From: JAJPGZ01 sp038229295
Lineage (GTDB): Bacteria > Verrucomicrobiota > Verrucomicrobiia > Chthoniobacterales > UBA10450
Assembly: GCA_038229295.1 (NCBI GenBank)
Contig: JBBROO010000006.1
Location: 23,576-87,575 of the forward strand
Direction of reading: 5' to 3'
Length of the DNA stretch: 64,000 bases
Each line of letters starts with the position of its first letter. Position 1 is the first letter of the stretch. A program made the position numbers and the translations under genes. Shown in pieces: positions 45,344 through 54,100 of this stretch. The notes under the pieces were generated by a model. The model was given only the letters and a program-made list of their open reading frames with translations, was not told the DNA's origin and did not search any database.

Positions 45344-47269
45344 ATGCGAAATCGCCCATTATGTTTTGTTGTATTCGTTTTAGTTAGCGCGACATCTGCG
45401 CTGCGCGCGCAAGACGCGGTAAGATCGACATCGACGGATGAAGATAAAGCGGCCCAAGCCGAAGCCGTCGTCGTCTCAGCCACGCGCACCGATATTCCGC
45501 TCGATCAATCGCCGTCGAGCGTTAGCGAAATTAATTCGCAAGATGTCGATCTAAAACAAATCGAGCGCGTCAGCGATGCGCTGCGCGAAGTTCCGGGATT
45601 GACCGTCGTGCAAACGGGAACGCCCGGACAATTGACTTCCGTGTTCACGCGCGGATTGCGCAGTGAGCACACGCAAGTCTTGCTCGATGGCGTGCCGATT
45701 AATCAGGGACTGCAAGGCGCGTTCGATTTCGCCAACCTAACGACTGACAATCTCGATCGCATCGAAGTCGTGCGTGGTCCGCAGAGCACGGTGTATGGAC
45801 CGCGCGCTCTCGCCGGAGTCATCCAGCTTTTTACCAAGCAGGGCGATGGAACTTCGGGATTCACCCTAAGCGCAGAAGGCGGATCGTACGGCACGTTTCG
45901 CGAATCGCTCCAAAGCGACGGCAAGATCGACCAGCCTTCGCGAAGCTACGGCTTGGCAGGCAAGTTCGATTACTCGATCGGCGCGAGCCGTCTCGACGGC
46001 GATAACGCGCGTCCGAACAATCAATATCGAAACAGCGCCGGCATCGCCAATGTCGGTTGGTCGCCTAACGACCAGCTTCGATTGAGCACGTTGTTCATGT
46101 ATTCGAACAGCGACACCGGAAATCCGAACTCGATCTTCACGCCGCGTCCGGTCGACAATTTTCTGACCGAGAAATGGCTCATCGCGCCACATGTCGATCT
46201 TCGCGCGTTCGATTGGTGGGAACACAAATTTATTTTTAGCTACGACCACGAGCGGCAACTGAACGATCCGAACCAGGACGGATTTGTCGGACCGACGCGC
46301 GCCTTGTTCGAGCGCACGACGATCGATTATCAAAACGATTTGCGCCCGACTTCGTGGCTGACGATTACGTCAGGCTTTTTTTATACGGCCACGAATGCAG
46401 GTCAGGAACGCCCTTTCTTTCCGAAAATATTTGGACCGGATTTCGTGAGCGATCACACAAAGCAGGCCGCGGGATTTTTGGAAGCGACAGTTGATTACAA
46501 CAATTTCATTTTGGTCGCGGGCGGACGCTACAATCACTTCAATCAATTCGGCGACATCTGGACGTATCGCTTTGCCGGCAGTTACAAGATCGACAAGACG
46601 GATACGACGTTGCACGCAAGCGTCGCGACCGGATTCAGTCCGCCGAGTAGTCAGGACAAAATTTTTCGCTTCAACATAGATCCACTTAAGCCGGAGGAAG
46701 GACTCGGCTGGGATGCAGGCGTCGAGCAACGCTTATGGGACAAGCGCGTGGCGGTCGGTGCGACGTATTTCCACAACGACCTAACGAATCTGATCGGCTT
46801 TAACGGGCTTTTTGAAACGCTGAACCTGGGCGCGGCGCGGACGCAGGGAATCGAAACGGAATTGCGCGCGACCCCGATTGTCGATCTTACCTTGAGTGCG
46901 AGCTACACGTATCTGGACGCGGAGAAAACTTCGTCGGCCGATGTCGGCGCGCCAGAAGGATCGCGGTTACCGCGACGGCCGCGCAATGAGGTTTATGTTT
47001 CGGCATCGTATCTCTGGTGCAAGAAATTGCGCACGACGCTTTCGGCGAAATGGGTGAATGCGCGCGAGGAACTAAACCGGAATTTCTTCGGCCCGAATTT
47101 CGACATCGAGGATTACAACTTCGTAAATTTCGCGGCCGAGTACGAGATCAACAAGCACATGTCGATCTTCGGACGGATCGACAACCTAACGAACGAACAT
47201 TATTCAGAAGTGTTCGGATTTCCCAGGCTCGGCCGGGCCGCTTACGCCGGATTTCGCGTTCGCTTCTAG
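45344..47269 (+). CDS. btuB: TonB-dependent vitamin B12 receptor BtuB-like
   Basis: 641 residues: signal peptide (FVVFVLVSATSALRAQ), a plug domain (VVVSATRTDIPLDQSPSS, RGLRSEHTQVLLDGVPINQG, IEVVRGPQSTVYGPRALAGV) and a 22-strand barrel ending in an aromatic residue (AAYAGFRVRF). The cobalamin riboswitch ahead of it supports B12 uptake. An upstream GGAGG ribosome-binding site decides the ATG at 45344. The last 66 bases overlap the convergent kinase gene. The partner TonB or BtuCDF genes are not in the window. Confidence 0.9.
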   Translation: MRNRPLCFVVFVLVSATSALRAQDAVRSTSTDEDKAAQAEAVVVSATRTDIPLDQSPSSVSEINSQDVDLKQIERVSDALREVPGLTVVQTGTPGQLTSVFTRGLRSEHTQVLLDGVPINQGLQGAFDFANLTTDNLDRIEVVRGPQSTVYGPRALAGVIQLFTKQGDGTSGFTLSAEGGSYGTFRESLQSDGKIDQPSRSYGLAGKFDYSIGASRLDGDNARPNNQYRNSAGIANVGWSPNDQLRLSTLFMYSNSDTGNPNSIFTPRPVDNFLTEKWLIAPHVDLRAFDWWEHKFIFSYDHERQLNDPNQDGFVGPTRALFERTTIDYQNDLRPTSWLTITSGFFYTATNAGQERPFFPKIFGPDFVSDHTKQAAGFLEATVDYNNFILVAGGRYNHFNQFGDIWTYRFAGSYKIDKTDTTLHASVATGFSPPSSQDKIFRFNIDPLKPEEGLGWDAGVEQRLWDKRVAVGATYFHNDLTNLIGFNGLFETLNLGAARTQGIETELRATPIVDLTLSASYTYLDAEKTSSADVGAPEGSRLPRRPRNEVYVSASYLWCKKLRTTLSAKWVNAREELNRNFFGPNFDIEDYNFVNFAAEYEINKHMSIFGRIDNLTNEHYSEVFGFPRLGRAAYAGFRVRF

Positions 47270-49780
47270 CGACGCGCGGTAAGGCGTGGCCTTTTCGGGT
47301 TTGTTCCAGGCTTGATAAAGGCTGGCGAGACGCTCAAGGGCGAGTTTCGTTCGGGGACTGTTCGTGGCCTGCGACTTCCTCAGACTTTCGTAGCTGGCTA
47401 GCAACAATGGTTCGGCTTCTGGAAAACGCTTTTGCGCGGTCAGAAACTCGCCCAGCGCGCCGTTGGCTGTCGCGCGCAAGAAATGCGTCTCCGGCATATT
47501 GGTCGCGCGAAGTTGCACGGCTTCACGCAAGAGTTTTTCCGCTTCCGTCGGCCGACCGGTTTGGCTGTAAATCAAACCCTGCACGACCAAAGCCGTGGCG
47601 TAGTTGATGTATTGGGGGCTGGTGGCGGATCGATAAATTTCCAGAGTCTCATTGATCCTGGCTTCGGCTTCCGCGTATTGCTGCTGCAAGTAGAACGCCT
47701 GCGCTTGTAACCGAAGATTGTCTCCCAACTGCATGTTCGAGCGATCGTAGAGCTTCCGATAAACTGTTTCGGCCTCGCGCAAATTCTTTTCTGCCTCCGC
47801 GAGATCGCCCTTTTCCATCAGAAAACTGCCGAAACCGGTGAGGATGGCGCAAAGCTCGGGCGTCTCGCCCTTCGTCTGGGGAATGGCCGCGATCTTTTTG
47901 CGAACGATCGCAACAGCTTCATCAAATTTCCCTTGATCGGCCAGGATCAGGGCCAGAACTGCTTCGGCGACGCCGAGATCGTTTTTTGAGGCCGGTGAAA
48001 CTTGCGCAGTGAATGTCAATTCCTCCCGTAGAAGCATCTCGGCTTGTTTTGAGTCACCCTGCGCCCGCCGCAGGATCGCAAAGCCATTTAAGGCCGTGAT
48101 CAAATAGTCGGCGCTGATGGTTCCTTTCTTCTGCGCGGCGCGCAGAGGTGAAAGTTTTTGCCGGTAGACCTTATCCGCTTTCGCGTACTCGCCCTTTGCT
48201 CCGCCCCAAAGCGTGGCCAGGGGCACGAGCGTCATTAGTGTTTCGGCGCTGTCTTCGCCATAAATCCTGGTTTGCGCTTCCAGGGCAGCCGTCAGATTTC
48301 GCTCTGCCAAATCGTATTGCCCGAGCGAAAAATAAGTTGTTCCGATGATTCGTTGTAACTCCGCTTTGACGCCGGGCTGACCGGACAAATCTTCGGTCGC
48401 GAGTCGCTTGGACGCTTCGTCCAAAACGTCTTTCACTTTCAGATCGCGCGCGTGCAAACTGCTGTCTGGGCTGGAGGCATTCAGCATTCCCTGCAAGAAA
48501 CCGCTGATCGCTTCCGCCTTCACCCTCTCGCGTTGGGCCGTTCGCGCCTGCCTGAGAGTCGCGACGATCCCGCCAAGCAGACTGAGCAAAACCAGAAGGG
48601 CCGCGGCTACCCCGAGGCGGTGGCGCTTGATGAACTTGGAGGCGCGATAAGCAACCGTGTCTTTGCGGGCGAGCACTGGCAGTCCTTCGAGGTGACGGCG
48701 GATGTCCTCGGAAAATTGGCCGACGGATGCGTAGCGACGCGCTGGTTCTTTGCGCATCGCCATGAGCACGATGTTGTCGAGATCGCCGCGCAATGATTTC
48801 AGATTGCGCAGAGGAGTAGATGTCGATCTTGCAATCGCCGTGCTGGGCCGCGTCGGTTCCTGTTCGGTAATGGCGTGCGCGATTTCGTCCGGCGTTCGAG
48901 TCTTAAGACGATAGGGTCGCTCGCCCGTCAGTAATTCGAAGAGCAGCACGCCTAACGAATAAACATCGCTCGTCGTCGTGATGTTGCCGCCTTTGATCTG
49001 CTCGGGGCTGGCGTATTCCGGCGTCATCACGCGTAACGCCGGCATGGTGACCGTGAACAAGGCGTCGTCGGCGCTGAGAAGTTTGGCGATGCCGAAATCG
49101 AGCAGCTTCGATTCGCCTTCGGCGGTCACGAGAATGTTCGACGGTTTGAGATCGCGATGGATGACGGCGTGTTGGTGCGCGTAGGTGACGGCGGCGCAGA
49201 CCTTGCGAAAAAGTTTCAATCGCTCCGTCGTCGAGAGATTGTGCGTGTCGCAGTAAGAGAGGATCGGTTCGCCCTCAATGAACTCCATGACGAAATAGGG
49301 CAGACCTTCGTCGGTCGTGCCGCCGTCGATCAACCGGGCGATGTTGGGATGGTCGAGCTGCGCGAGGATTTGCCGTTCGTTTCGAAAGCGGCGCAAAATG
49401 TCGTCGGTGTCGAGGCCCCGCCGCACGAGCTTGATGGCGACCTGCTTTTGATATTGTTCATCCGCGCGAGCGGCGAGGTAGACCGTGCCCAAACCGCCGC
49501 GTCCAATTTCGCGGATGATTTTGTAGGCGCCGAACTGCCGGCCGATGGCGGAGTCGTCATCATGTCGATCTAATAAATCGCGCGGTACTTCGGCGATGCC
49601 GTTCTCGATAAAACCGTCGGATTGCGCATCAGATTGGAGGAGGGATTCTACTTCGCGCCGGACGGTTGTATCGTCGGCGCAGTTTTTTTCGAGGGTCGCG
49701 GCGCGCTCCTGAGGCGGAAGATCGACAACTGCGTCGAAGATTTCTTTCACCCGCTGCCAATGTTCATTCGTTAACGGCAT
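47204..49780 (-). CDS. Serine/threonine protein kinase with TPR repeats
   Basis: 858 residues. An N-terminal Hanks-type kinase domain (about 75-345) has the G-loop IGRGGLGTVYLA, VAIKLV lysine, the catalytic HRDLKPSNIL and DFGIA, and the activation segment TPEYASPEQIKGG. A membrane segment (LGVAAALLVLLSLLGGIVATL) follows, then an outside TPR region (ADEVYRQK-like and NLREAETVYRKL units). This architecture, with an adjoining ECF sigma gene, is a recurring Verrucomicrobia/Acidobacteria pair in which the kinase probably controls the sigma factor. The stop overlaps the btuB end by 66 bases on the opposite strand. The start overlaps the sigma gene by 17 bases. Confidence 0.9.
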   Translation of the reverse strand: MPLTNEHWQRVKEIFDAVVDLPPQERAATLEKNCADDTTVRREVESLLQSDAQSDGFIENGIAEVPRDLLDRHDDDSAIGRQFGAYKIIREIGRGGLGTVYLAARADEQYQKQVAIKLVRRGLDTDDILRRFRNERQILAQLDHPNIARLIDGGTTDEGLPYFVMEFIEGEPILSYCDTHNLSTTERLKLFRKVCAAVTYAHQHAVIHRDLKPSNILVTAEGESKLLDFGIAKLLSADDALFTVTMPALRVMTPEYASPEQIKGGNITTTSDVYSLGVLLFELLTGERPYRLKTRTPDEIAHAITEQEPTRPSTAIARSTSTPLRNLKSLRGDLDNIVLMAMRKEPARRYASVGQFSEDIRRHLEGLPVLARKDTVAYRASKFIKRHRLGVAAALLVLLSLLGGIVATLRQARTAQRERVKAEAISGFLQGMLNASSPDSSLHARDLKVKDVLDEASKRLATEDLSGQPGVKAELQRIIGTTYFSLGQYDLAERNLTAALEAQTRIYGEDSAETLMTLVPLATLWGGAKGEYAKADKVYRQKLSPLRAAQKKGTISADYLITALNGFAILRRAQGDSKQAEMLLREELTFTAQVSPASKNDLGVAEAVLALILADQGKFDEAVAIVRKKIAAIPQTKGETPELCAILTGFGSFLMEKGDLAEAEKNLREAETVYRKLYDRSNMQLGDNLRLQAQAFYLQQQYAEAEARINETLEIYRSATSPQYINYATALVVQGLIYSQTGRPTEAEKLLREAVQLRATNMPETHFLRATANGALGEFLTAQKRFPEAEPLLLASYESLRKSQATNSPRTKLALERLASLYQAWNKPEKATPYRASLEANAKSGVSGPAEPGKSEHF

Positions 49781-50360
49781 TGGTTTCTCCCTTTACGATT
49801 TCGCGGCGCAGCCAGGCGCGAGCCAGTCTCCATTCGCGCTTTACGGTTCGCGGTGAAATTTCCAGCACTTCAGCGACTTCCTCGACGGTGAGGCCGCCGA
49901 AGAACCGCAGCTCGACGATCTGACTTTGCCGCGAATCGAACGCGCCGAGATCTTTCAAGGCATCATCGAGCGCGACAAGATCGACATGGCGCTCGGGCGT
50001 AAGCGCGACGGCTTCGTCGAATTCGATTTTCTCGAGCGCGCCACCGCGTTTGGCGGCGCGATGGGCGCGGGCATAATCAACGAGCACGCGTCGCATAACG
50101 CCGGCCGCGACCGCAAAAAAGTGCGCGCGGTCCCGCCACGTCGTCGCGGTTTGATCGACAAGTCGGAGATAAGCTTCGTGCACCAGGCCGGTGGCTTGAA
50201 GGGTGTGATCTTTCCGTTCGTTCTGAAGATAGCGTCTCGCGAGCCCACGCAGTTCATCATAGACCAGGGGCATTAAACGGGCGGCGGCTTCCTGATCGCC
50301 CTTGCTCCATTGGAGAAGAACGCGAGTGACGTTTTCTCGAGCTGGGGGGGGTGAGATCAT
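49764..50360 (-). CDS. ECF sigma factor (TIGR02999-like subfamily)
   Basis: 198 residues. Region 2 includes HTLQATGLVHEAYLRLVDQ and FFAVAAGVMRRVLVDYARAH; region 4 has IVELRFFGGLTVEEVAEVLE followed by SPRTVKREWRLARAWL. It is translated just ahead of the Ser/Thr kinase gene and overlaps it by 17 bases. This ECF group lacks a standard anti-sigma factor and pairs with kinases. A decamer copy lies at 49977. Confidence 0.9.
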   Translation of the reverse strand: MISPPPARENVTRVLLQWSKGDQEAAARLMPLVYDELRGLARRYLQNERKDHTLQATGLVHEAYLRLVDQTATTWRDRAHFFAVAAGVMRRVLVDYARAHRAAKRGGALEKIEFDEAVALTPERHVDLVALDDALKDLGAFDSRQSQIVELRFFGGLTVEEVAEVLEISPRTVKREWRLARAWLRREIVKGETNAVNE

Positions 50361-50580
50361 GGCGATGTCGGCAACGGTTTCGGAGGGATGATACCGAATC
50401 GGCAGGAAGTAGGGAAATTCAAAGACAAGGCATTTCGCTTCAAGCCATCCAGGAAAAACCGGTGAAATCCGGAAGTCTCGAAAAGAGTTTGGCCCGCTTT
50501 CGCCGGGTTTTTCGCATTACCCAGTGACGCCAAGCTGCGTCGTGCGACCAACCCCGCTTAAAATTAAGAAAACCACCCCT

Positions 50581-52647
50581 ATGAAATCAATGACCGCTAT
50601 TACGATGAGACGAATGTCAGCCTTCGCCGTTGGCGCGACGATCCTGGCGATGAGCGGCGCAAGCGCGCTCGCGCAAAGTTGGACCGGGGCGACCGGCGAC
50701 GACAAATGGACGACCGCAGGAAATTGGAATCCCAACGTTCCGGCCACTGACGGCAACGTCTTCATCGAGAGCGCAGCGCACCCGATAGTCCATCTCGATG
50801 TCGATACGACTATCGGCAACCTCACCTTGACGGGCTATGCGTTATTGGAAGACGACGACTACCGGGGGTCAAGCGCCCGCAATCTTTTCGTTCAAGGGAC
50901 AACCACCATCAATAAAACACAGCCTAATTGGGAAACAGGCGTCGATATCACAAGTGGTACCAACTTCCGTCTGGGAACGCTGGCCAACTTCTCCAACGGC
51001 ACCCTCACTGGTTACTACTCCGTCTACGACAACGACGGCACCGCTTCCAATTTGCCGACGAGAATTCAGTTTCGGGGCGCTAACGTCATCACGAACAACG
51101 CGTTCGTGCTCATCGATGGGGCCGACGCTGCAATCGTCGATCAGGACACGGGCCAGAATGCCTTCCGCAATCTCGCCGCGAGCAATAATCAATTATACGC
51201 CGGCAGCGCCGTGGTTATGACTTTCCCCGGGAATTTCACGAACACGGGGGATATTTATGTTTACGATGAGTTAGCCACGCCGACTAACCGCCTAACGGTA
51301 AATGGCACATTTTTGAATAGTGGCCTGGGTGCCGTCTACGTCAGCGCCGGCGGCGACTTTCGCGTGACGGGCGACTTCGACAACGACATCACAAACTTCA
51401 ACGGCGGCATCTTTCTAGATAACAAATACTCACCTTTTCCAGGGACCCAAACCAAGGCCACGATCAGCGGAAACCTTTTGAATCGCGCGGGCGGCGACAT
51501 CGACGTAAACGGTCTAGATAATCCTGCCCGTTTGACGGTGACTGGAAATCTCACCAATTACGGTTTCATCAGGCTGAAAGGAATGGGCAGCCTCGATGTG
51601 GGCGGCGTGTTAACGCAGGCTGGAGGCGAAATTCGGATGGAGGGCGCGACGACGGGATTCGAAACGTTCAAGATGACCGCGGAACGGATCGACCTCGCCG
51701 CCGGGACGAGGTTTGGTGCACGCGGAACGCTTTTCGCCGACCTAGTCGATAAGGGCATCTTTGCCCCGGGTGCTTCGCCAGGTCTGGTGACGATCAATGG
51801 CGATCTCACGTTTACCAAAACTGCGAAGCTGGAGATTGAGATCGCGGGCCTTACAGCCGGCACCGAGTTCGATCGCATCGATCAGATTACGCGGCCGATT
51901 GACACCGGCACGATCCTCGGCGGAACGCTCGCCGTCGCGATCCTCAATGGCTTCGTCGTGAACAATAGTAACACCTTCGCGATTATCAGTTCCGATCGTC
52001 CCCTGACCGGCGCATTTGCGAATGCCCCGAGCGGCGGACGCATTTCCACGTCGGACGGCTCGGGTAATTTTCTCGTCACTTATGCGGGCCAGAACGCGGT
52101 GACGCTGAGCGGTTTTCTAACGGGGCCTCTGCCGCTCCAGCTCACCGGCGCATTTTCGCGGAAGATGCATGGCGCGCTCGGGCCGTTCGACCTTCCTCTT
52201 CCGCTGACCACTCCAGTTGGGGTGGAATGCCGCAGCAGCGGCGGCAATCACGCGATAATGTTCACCTTTTCCAACGATGTCGTGAGCGGGAGCGCGACGT
52301 TGACCGCCGGTGTCGGAAGCGTCTCGGGAATTCCGACGTTCGTCAACAACACCATGACTGTGAATCTAACGGGCGTGGCCGACGTGCAAAAAATCACCGT
52401 TAGTCTTAGCAACGTGACCGATAGTTTCGCGCAGGTTCTGCCGAGCGCCGCGGTGAGTATGAATCTGCTCAGTGGCGATACGACGGGGGACAAAACCGTC
52501 AATTCCGGCGACATCGCTCAGACAAAAGCACAGTCCGGCGCGTCTCTTACCGATGCGAATTTTCGTCAGGACGTGACGGTAGACGGCGGGATCAACTCGG
52601 GGGATATTTCGCTCGTTAAGTCGCGTTCTGGCACAGGGCTACCTTGA
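50581..52647 (+). CDS. Secreted repeat-rich protein with dockerin-like C-terminus
   Basis: 688 residues: signal peptide (MSAFAVGATILAMSGASALA), beta-helix/passenger-like repeats (NLTLTGYALLED, NRLTVNGTFLNSGLGAVYVS, KATISGNLLNRAGGDIDVNG), a DUF-like beta domain and a C-terminal pair of dockerin-like calcium loops (DTTGDKTVNSGDIAQTKAQS, DVTVDGGINSGDISLVKSRS). Dockerin-like ends of this type are common on exported Verrucomicrobia proteins. The ATG at 50581 was chosen over an earlier in-frame ATG. No decamer occurs between 49987 and 53106, and the base composition is AT-richer: probably acquired or rapidly evolving. Function unknown. Confidence 0.65.
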   Translation: MKSMTAITMRRMSAFAVGATILAMSGASALAQSWTGATGDDKWTTAGNWNPNVPATDGNVFIESAAHPIVHLDVDTTIGNLTLTGYALLEDDDYRGSSARNLFVQGTTTINKTQPNWETGVDITSGTNFRLGTLANFSNGTLTGYYSVYDNDGTASNLPTRIQFRGANVITNNAFVLIDGADAAIVDQDTGQNAFRNLAASNNQLYAGSAVVMTFPGNFTNTGDIYVYDELATPTNRLTVNGTFLNSGLGAVYVSAGGDFRVTGDFDNDITNFNGGIFLDNKYSPFPGTQTKATISGNLLNRAGGDIDVNGLDNPARLTVTGNLTNYGFIRLKGMGSLDVGGVLTQAGGEIRMEGATTGFETFKMTAERIDLAAGTRFGARGTLFADLVDKGIFAPGASPGLVTINGDLTFTKTAKLEIEIAGLTAGTEFDRIDQITRPIDTGTILGGTLAVAILNGFVVNNSNTFAIISSDRPLTGAFANAPSGGRISTSDGSGNFLVTYAGQNAVTLSGFLTGPLPLQLTGAFSRKMHGALGPFDLPLPLTTPVGVECRSSGGNHAIMFTFSNDVVSGSATLTAGVGSVSGIPTFVNNTMTVNLTGVADVQKITVSLSNVTDSFAQVLPSAAVSMNLLSGDTTGDKTVNSGDIAQTKAQSGASLTDANFRQDVTVDGGINSGDISLVKSRSGTGLP

Positions 52648-52786
52648 GTGACTAGTTTGCGGCGATTAACGCCAGCCAAGGTCACAGCTCATTGATTAAG
52701 CGAAGCACGACTTCGGAGCGCATGTGATAACGCGCTTTTAACTTCAGCAGCTTGAATTTCCCGCGACATCGTTTATTCAGCGAGTA

Positions 52787-54070
52787 ATGACTCCGACGAT
52801 TTCCCTCCTCGTCGGTTTTGCCGCCGGCGGATTACTCGCGGCCATCGTTTTTCTTTTGACGCGTCCGCGCCAACAAGCGGAAGGGGTCTTGCTGGAAAAG
52901 ATCGAGATCCTCGGCGGGGTGCAGGAGCGCGAAGAGCGCATGCTCCGCGAAGAGATGGCGCGTGGTCGGCAGGAAAATGCGAACGCGGCCAAAGTGCAGC
53001 GTGAAGAATTGCGCGCGGCGCTGATGGGTTTCACCGACACCTTCGCGACGCAAACCGGAAAGCTGACTGAGTCTAACGAGCAACGTCTGGAGAGTCTCCG
53101 ATCGATTGTCGATCTTCGCCTGCGGCAATTGCAGGACGATAATTCGAAACAACTCGAGAAAGTGCGCGCGACGGTGGATGAAAAACTTCAAGGCACGCTC
53201 GAGAAAAGATTGGGCGAAGCGTTCAAGCACGTCAGCGACGGACTCGCGCGCGTCTTCGAGGTTTCGGGCGAAATGAAAACGCTGGCCATGGGCGTGGGCG
53301 ATTTGAAACGCGTGCTCAGCAATGTGACAACACGCGGTCACTGGGGCGAAATCCAGTTGGAGAAGTTGCTCGATCAAATTCTCACGACAGACCAATACGA
53401 ACGCCGAGTTCGTGTGAACGATGCGACCGCCGAGGTGGTGGATTTCGCGATCAAGTTACCGGGAAAAGGAAATGGCAACGGCGAAGTCGTCTGGCTGCCG
53501 ATCGACGCGAAGTTTCCAACCGAAGATTATCAACGTCTGGTCGAAGCGCAGGAAAAGGGCGACGTCGAAGCGGCGGAAGTCGCGGCGAAAATGTTGAGCA
53601 ATCGTTTGCGCGATTCGGCCAAGGAGATTTGCGCAAAATATATTCGCCCGCCGAAGACGACGGACTTCGGGATCATGTTTTTGCCAACCGAAGGACTTTA
53701 CGCCGAGATGGTGCGCCGACGCGGATTGTTCGAAGTGATCCAGCGGGAATGTCGCGTCATGATCGCCGGCCCGACTACGCTGGCGGCGTTGCTCAACAGT
53801 CTGCAAATGGGATTTCGCTCCCTAACGATTCAAAAGCGGTCGAGCGAAGTCTGGCAATTGCTCAGCAGCATCAAAGCGGAGTTCGGAAAATTTGGCGATT
53901 TGCTCGACGGCGTGAAAAAGAAACTCGATCAAGCTTCGAGCACGATGGAAGACGCCGCGCGCAAATCGCGCACGATCGAGAAAAAATTGCGCAAGGTGGA
54001 AGAACTGCCGCCGGCCGACGCGAATGTTTTGCTGAAGGATTTGATCCCCGAGCCGGACCTCGAGGATTAG
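52787..54070 (+). CDS. rmuC: DNA recombination protein RmuC homolog
   Basis: 427 residues with one N-terminal membrane segment (LLVGFAAGGLLAAIVFLL), a long coiled coil (about 40-180) and the RmuC nuclease-like domain (GHWGEIQLEKLLDQILT, VWLPIDAKFPTEDYQRLVEA, PTTLAALLNSLQMGFRSLTI). RmuC limits inversion at short inverted repeats, a role of interest in a genome full of palindromes. A decamer copy at 53107 and a close pair of words (54068 variant, 54083) follow the stop, in the space to a convergent gene. Confidence 0.9.
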   Translation: MTPTISLLVGFAAGGLLAAIVFLLTRPRQQAEGVLLEKIEILGGVQEREERMLREEMARGRQENANAAKVQREELRAALMGFTDTFATQTGKLTESNEQRLESLRSIVDLRLRQLQDDNSKQLEKVRATVDEKLQGTLEKRLGEAFKHVSDGLARVFEVSGEMKTLAMGVGDLKRVLSNVTTRGHWGEIQLEKLLDQILTTDQYERRVRVNDATAEVVDFAIKLPGKGNGNGEVVWLPIDAKFPTEDYQRLVEAQEKGDVEAAEVAAKMLSNRLRDSAKEICAKYIRPPKTTDFGIMFLPTEGLYAEMVRRRGLFEVIQRECRVMIAGPTTLAALLNSLQMGFRSLTIQKRSSEVWQLLSSIKAEFGKFGDLLDGVKKKLDQASSTMEDAARKSRTIEKKLRKVEELPPADANVLLKDLIPEPDLED

Positions 54071-54100
54071 ATCGACAAGCGTAAGATCGACAATCGAACG

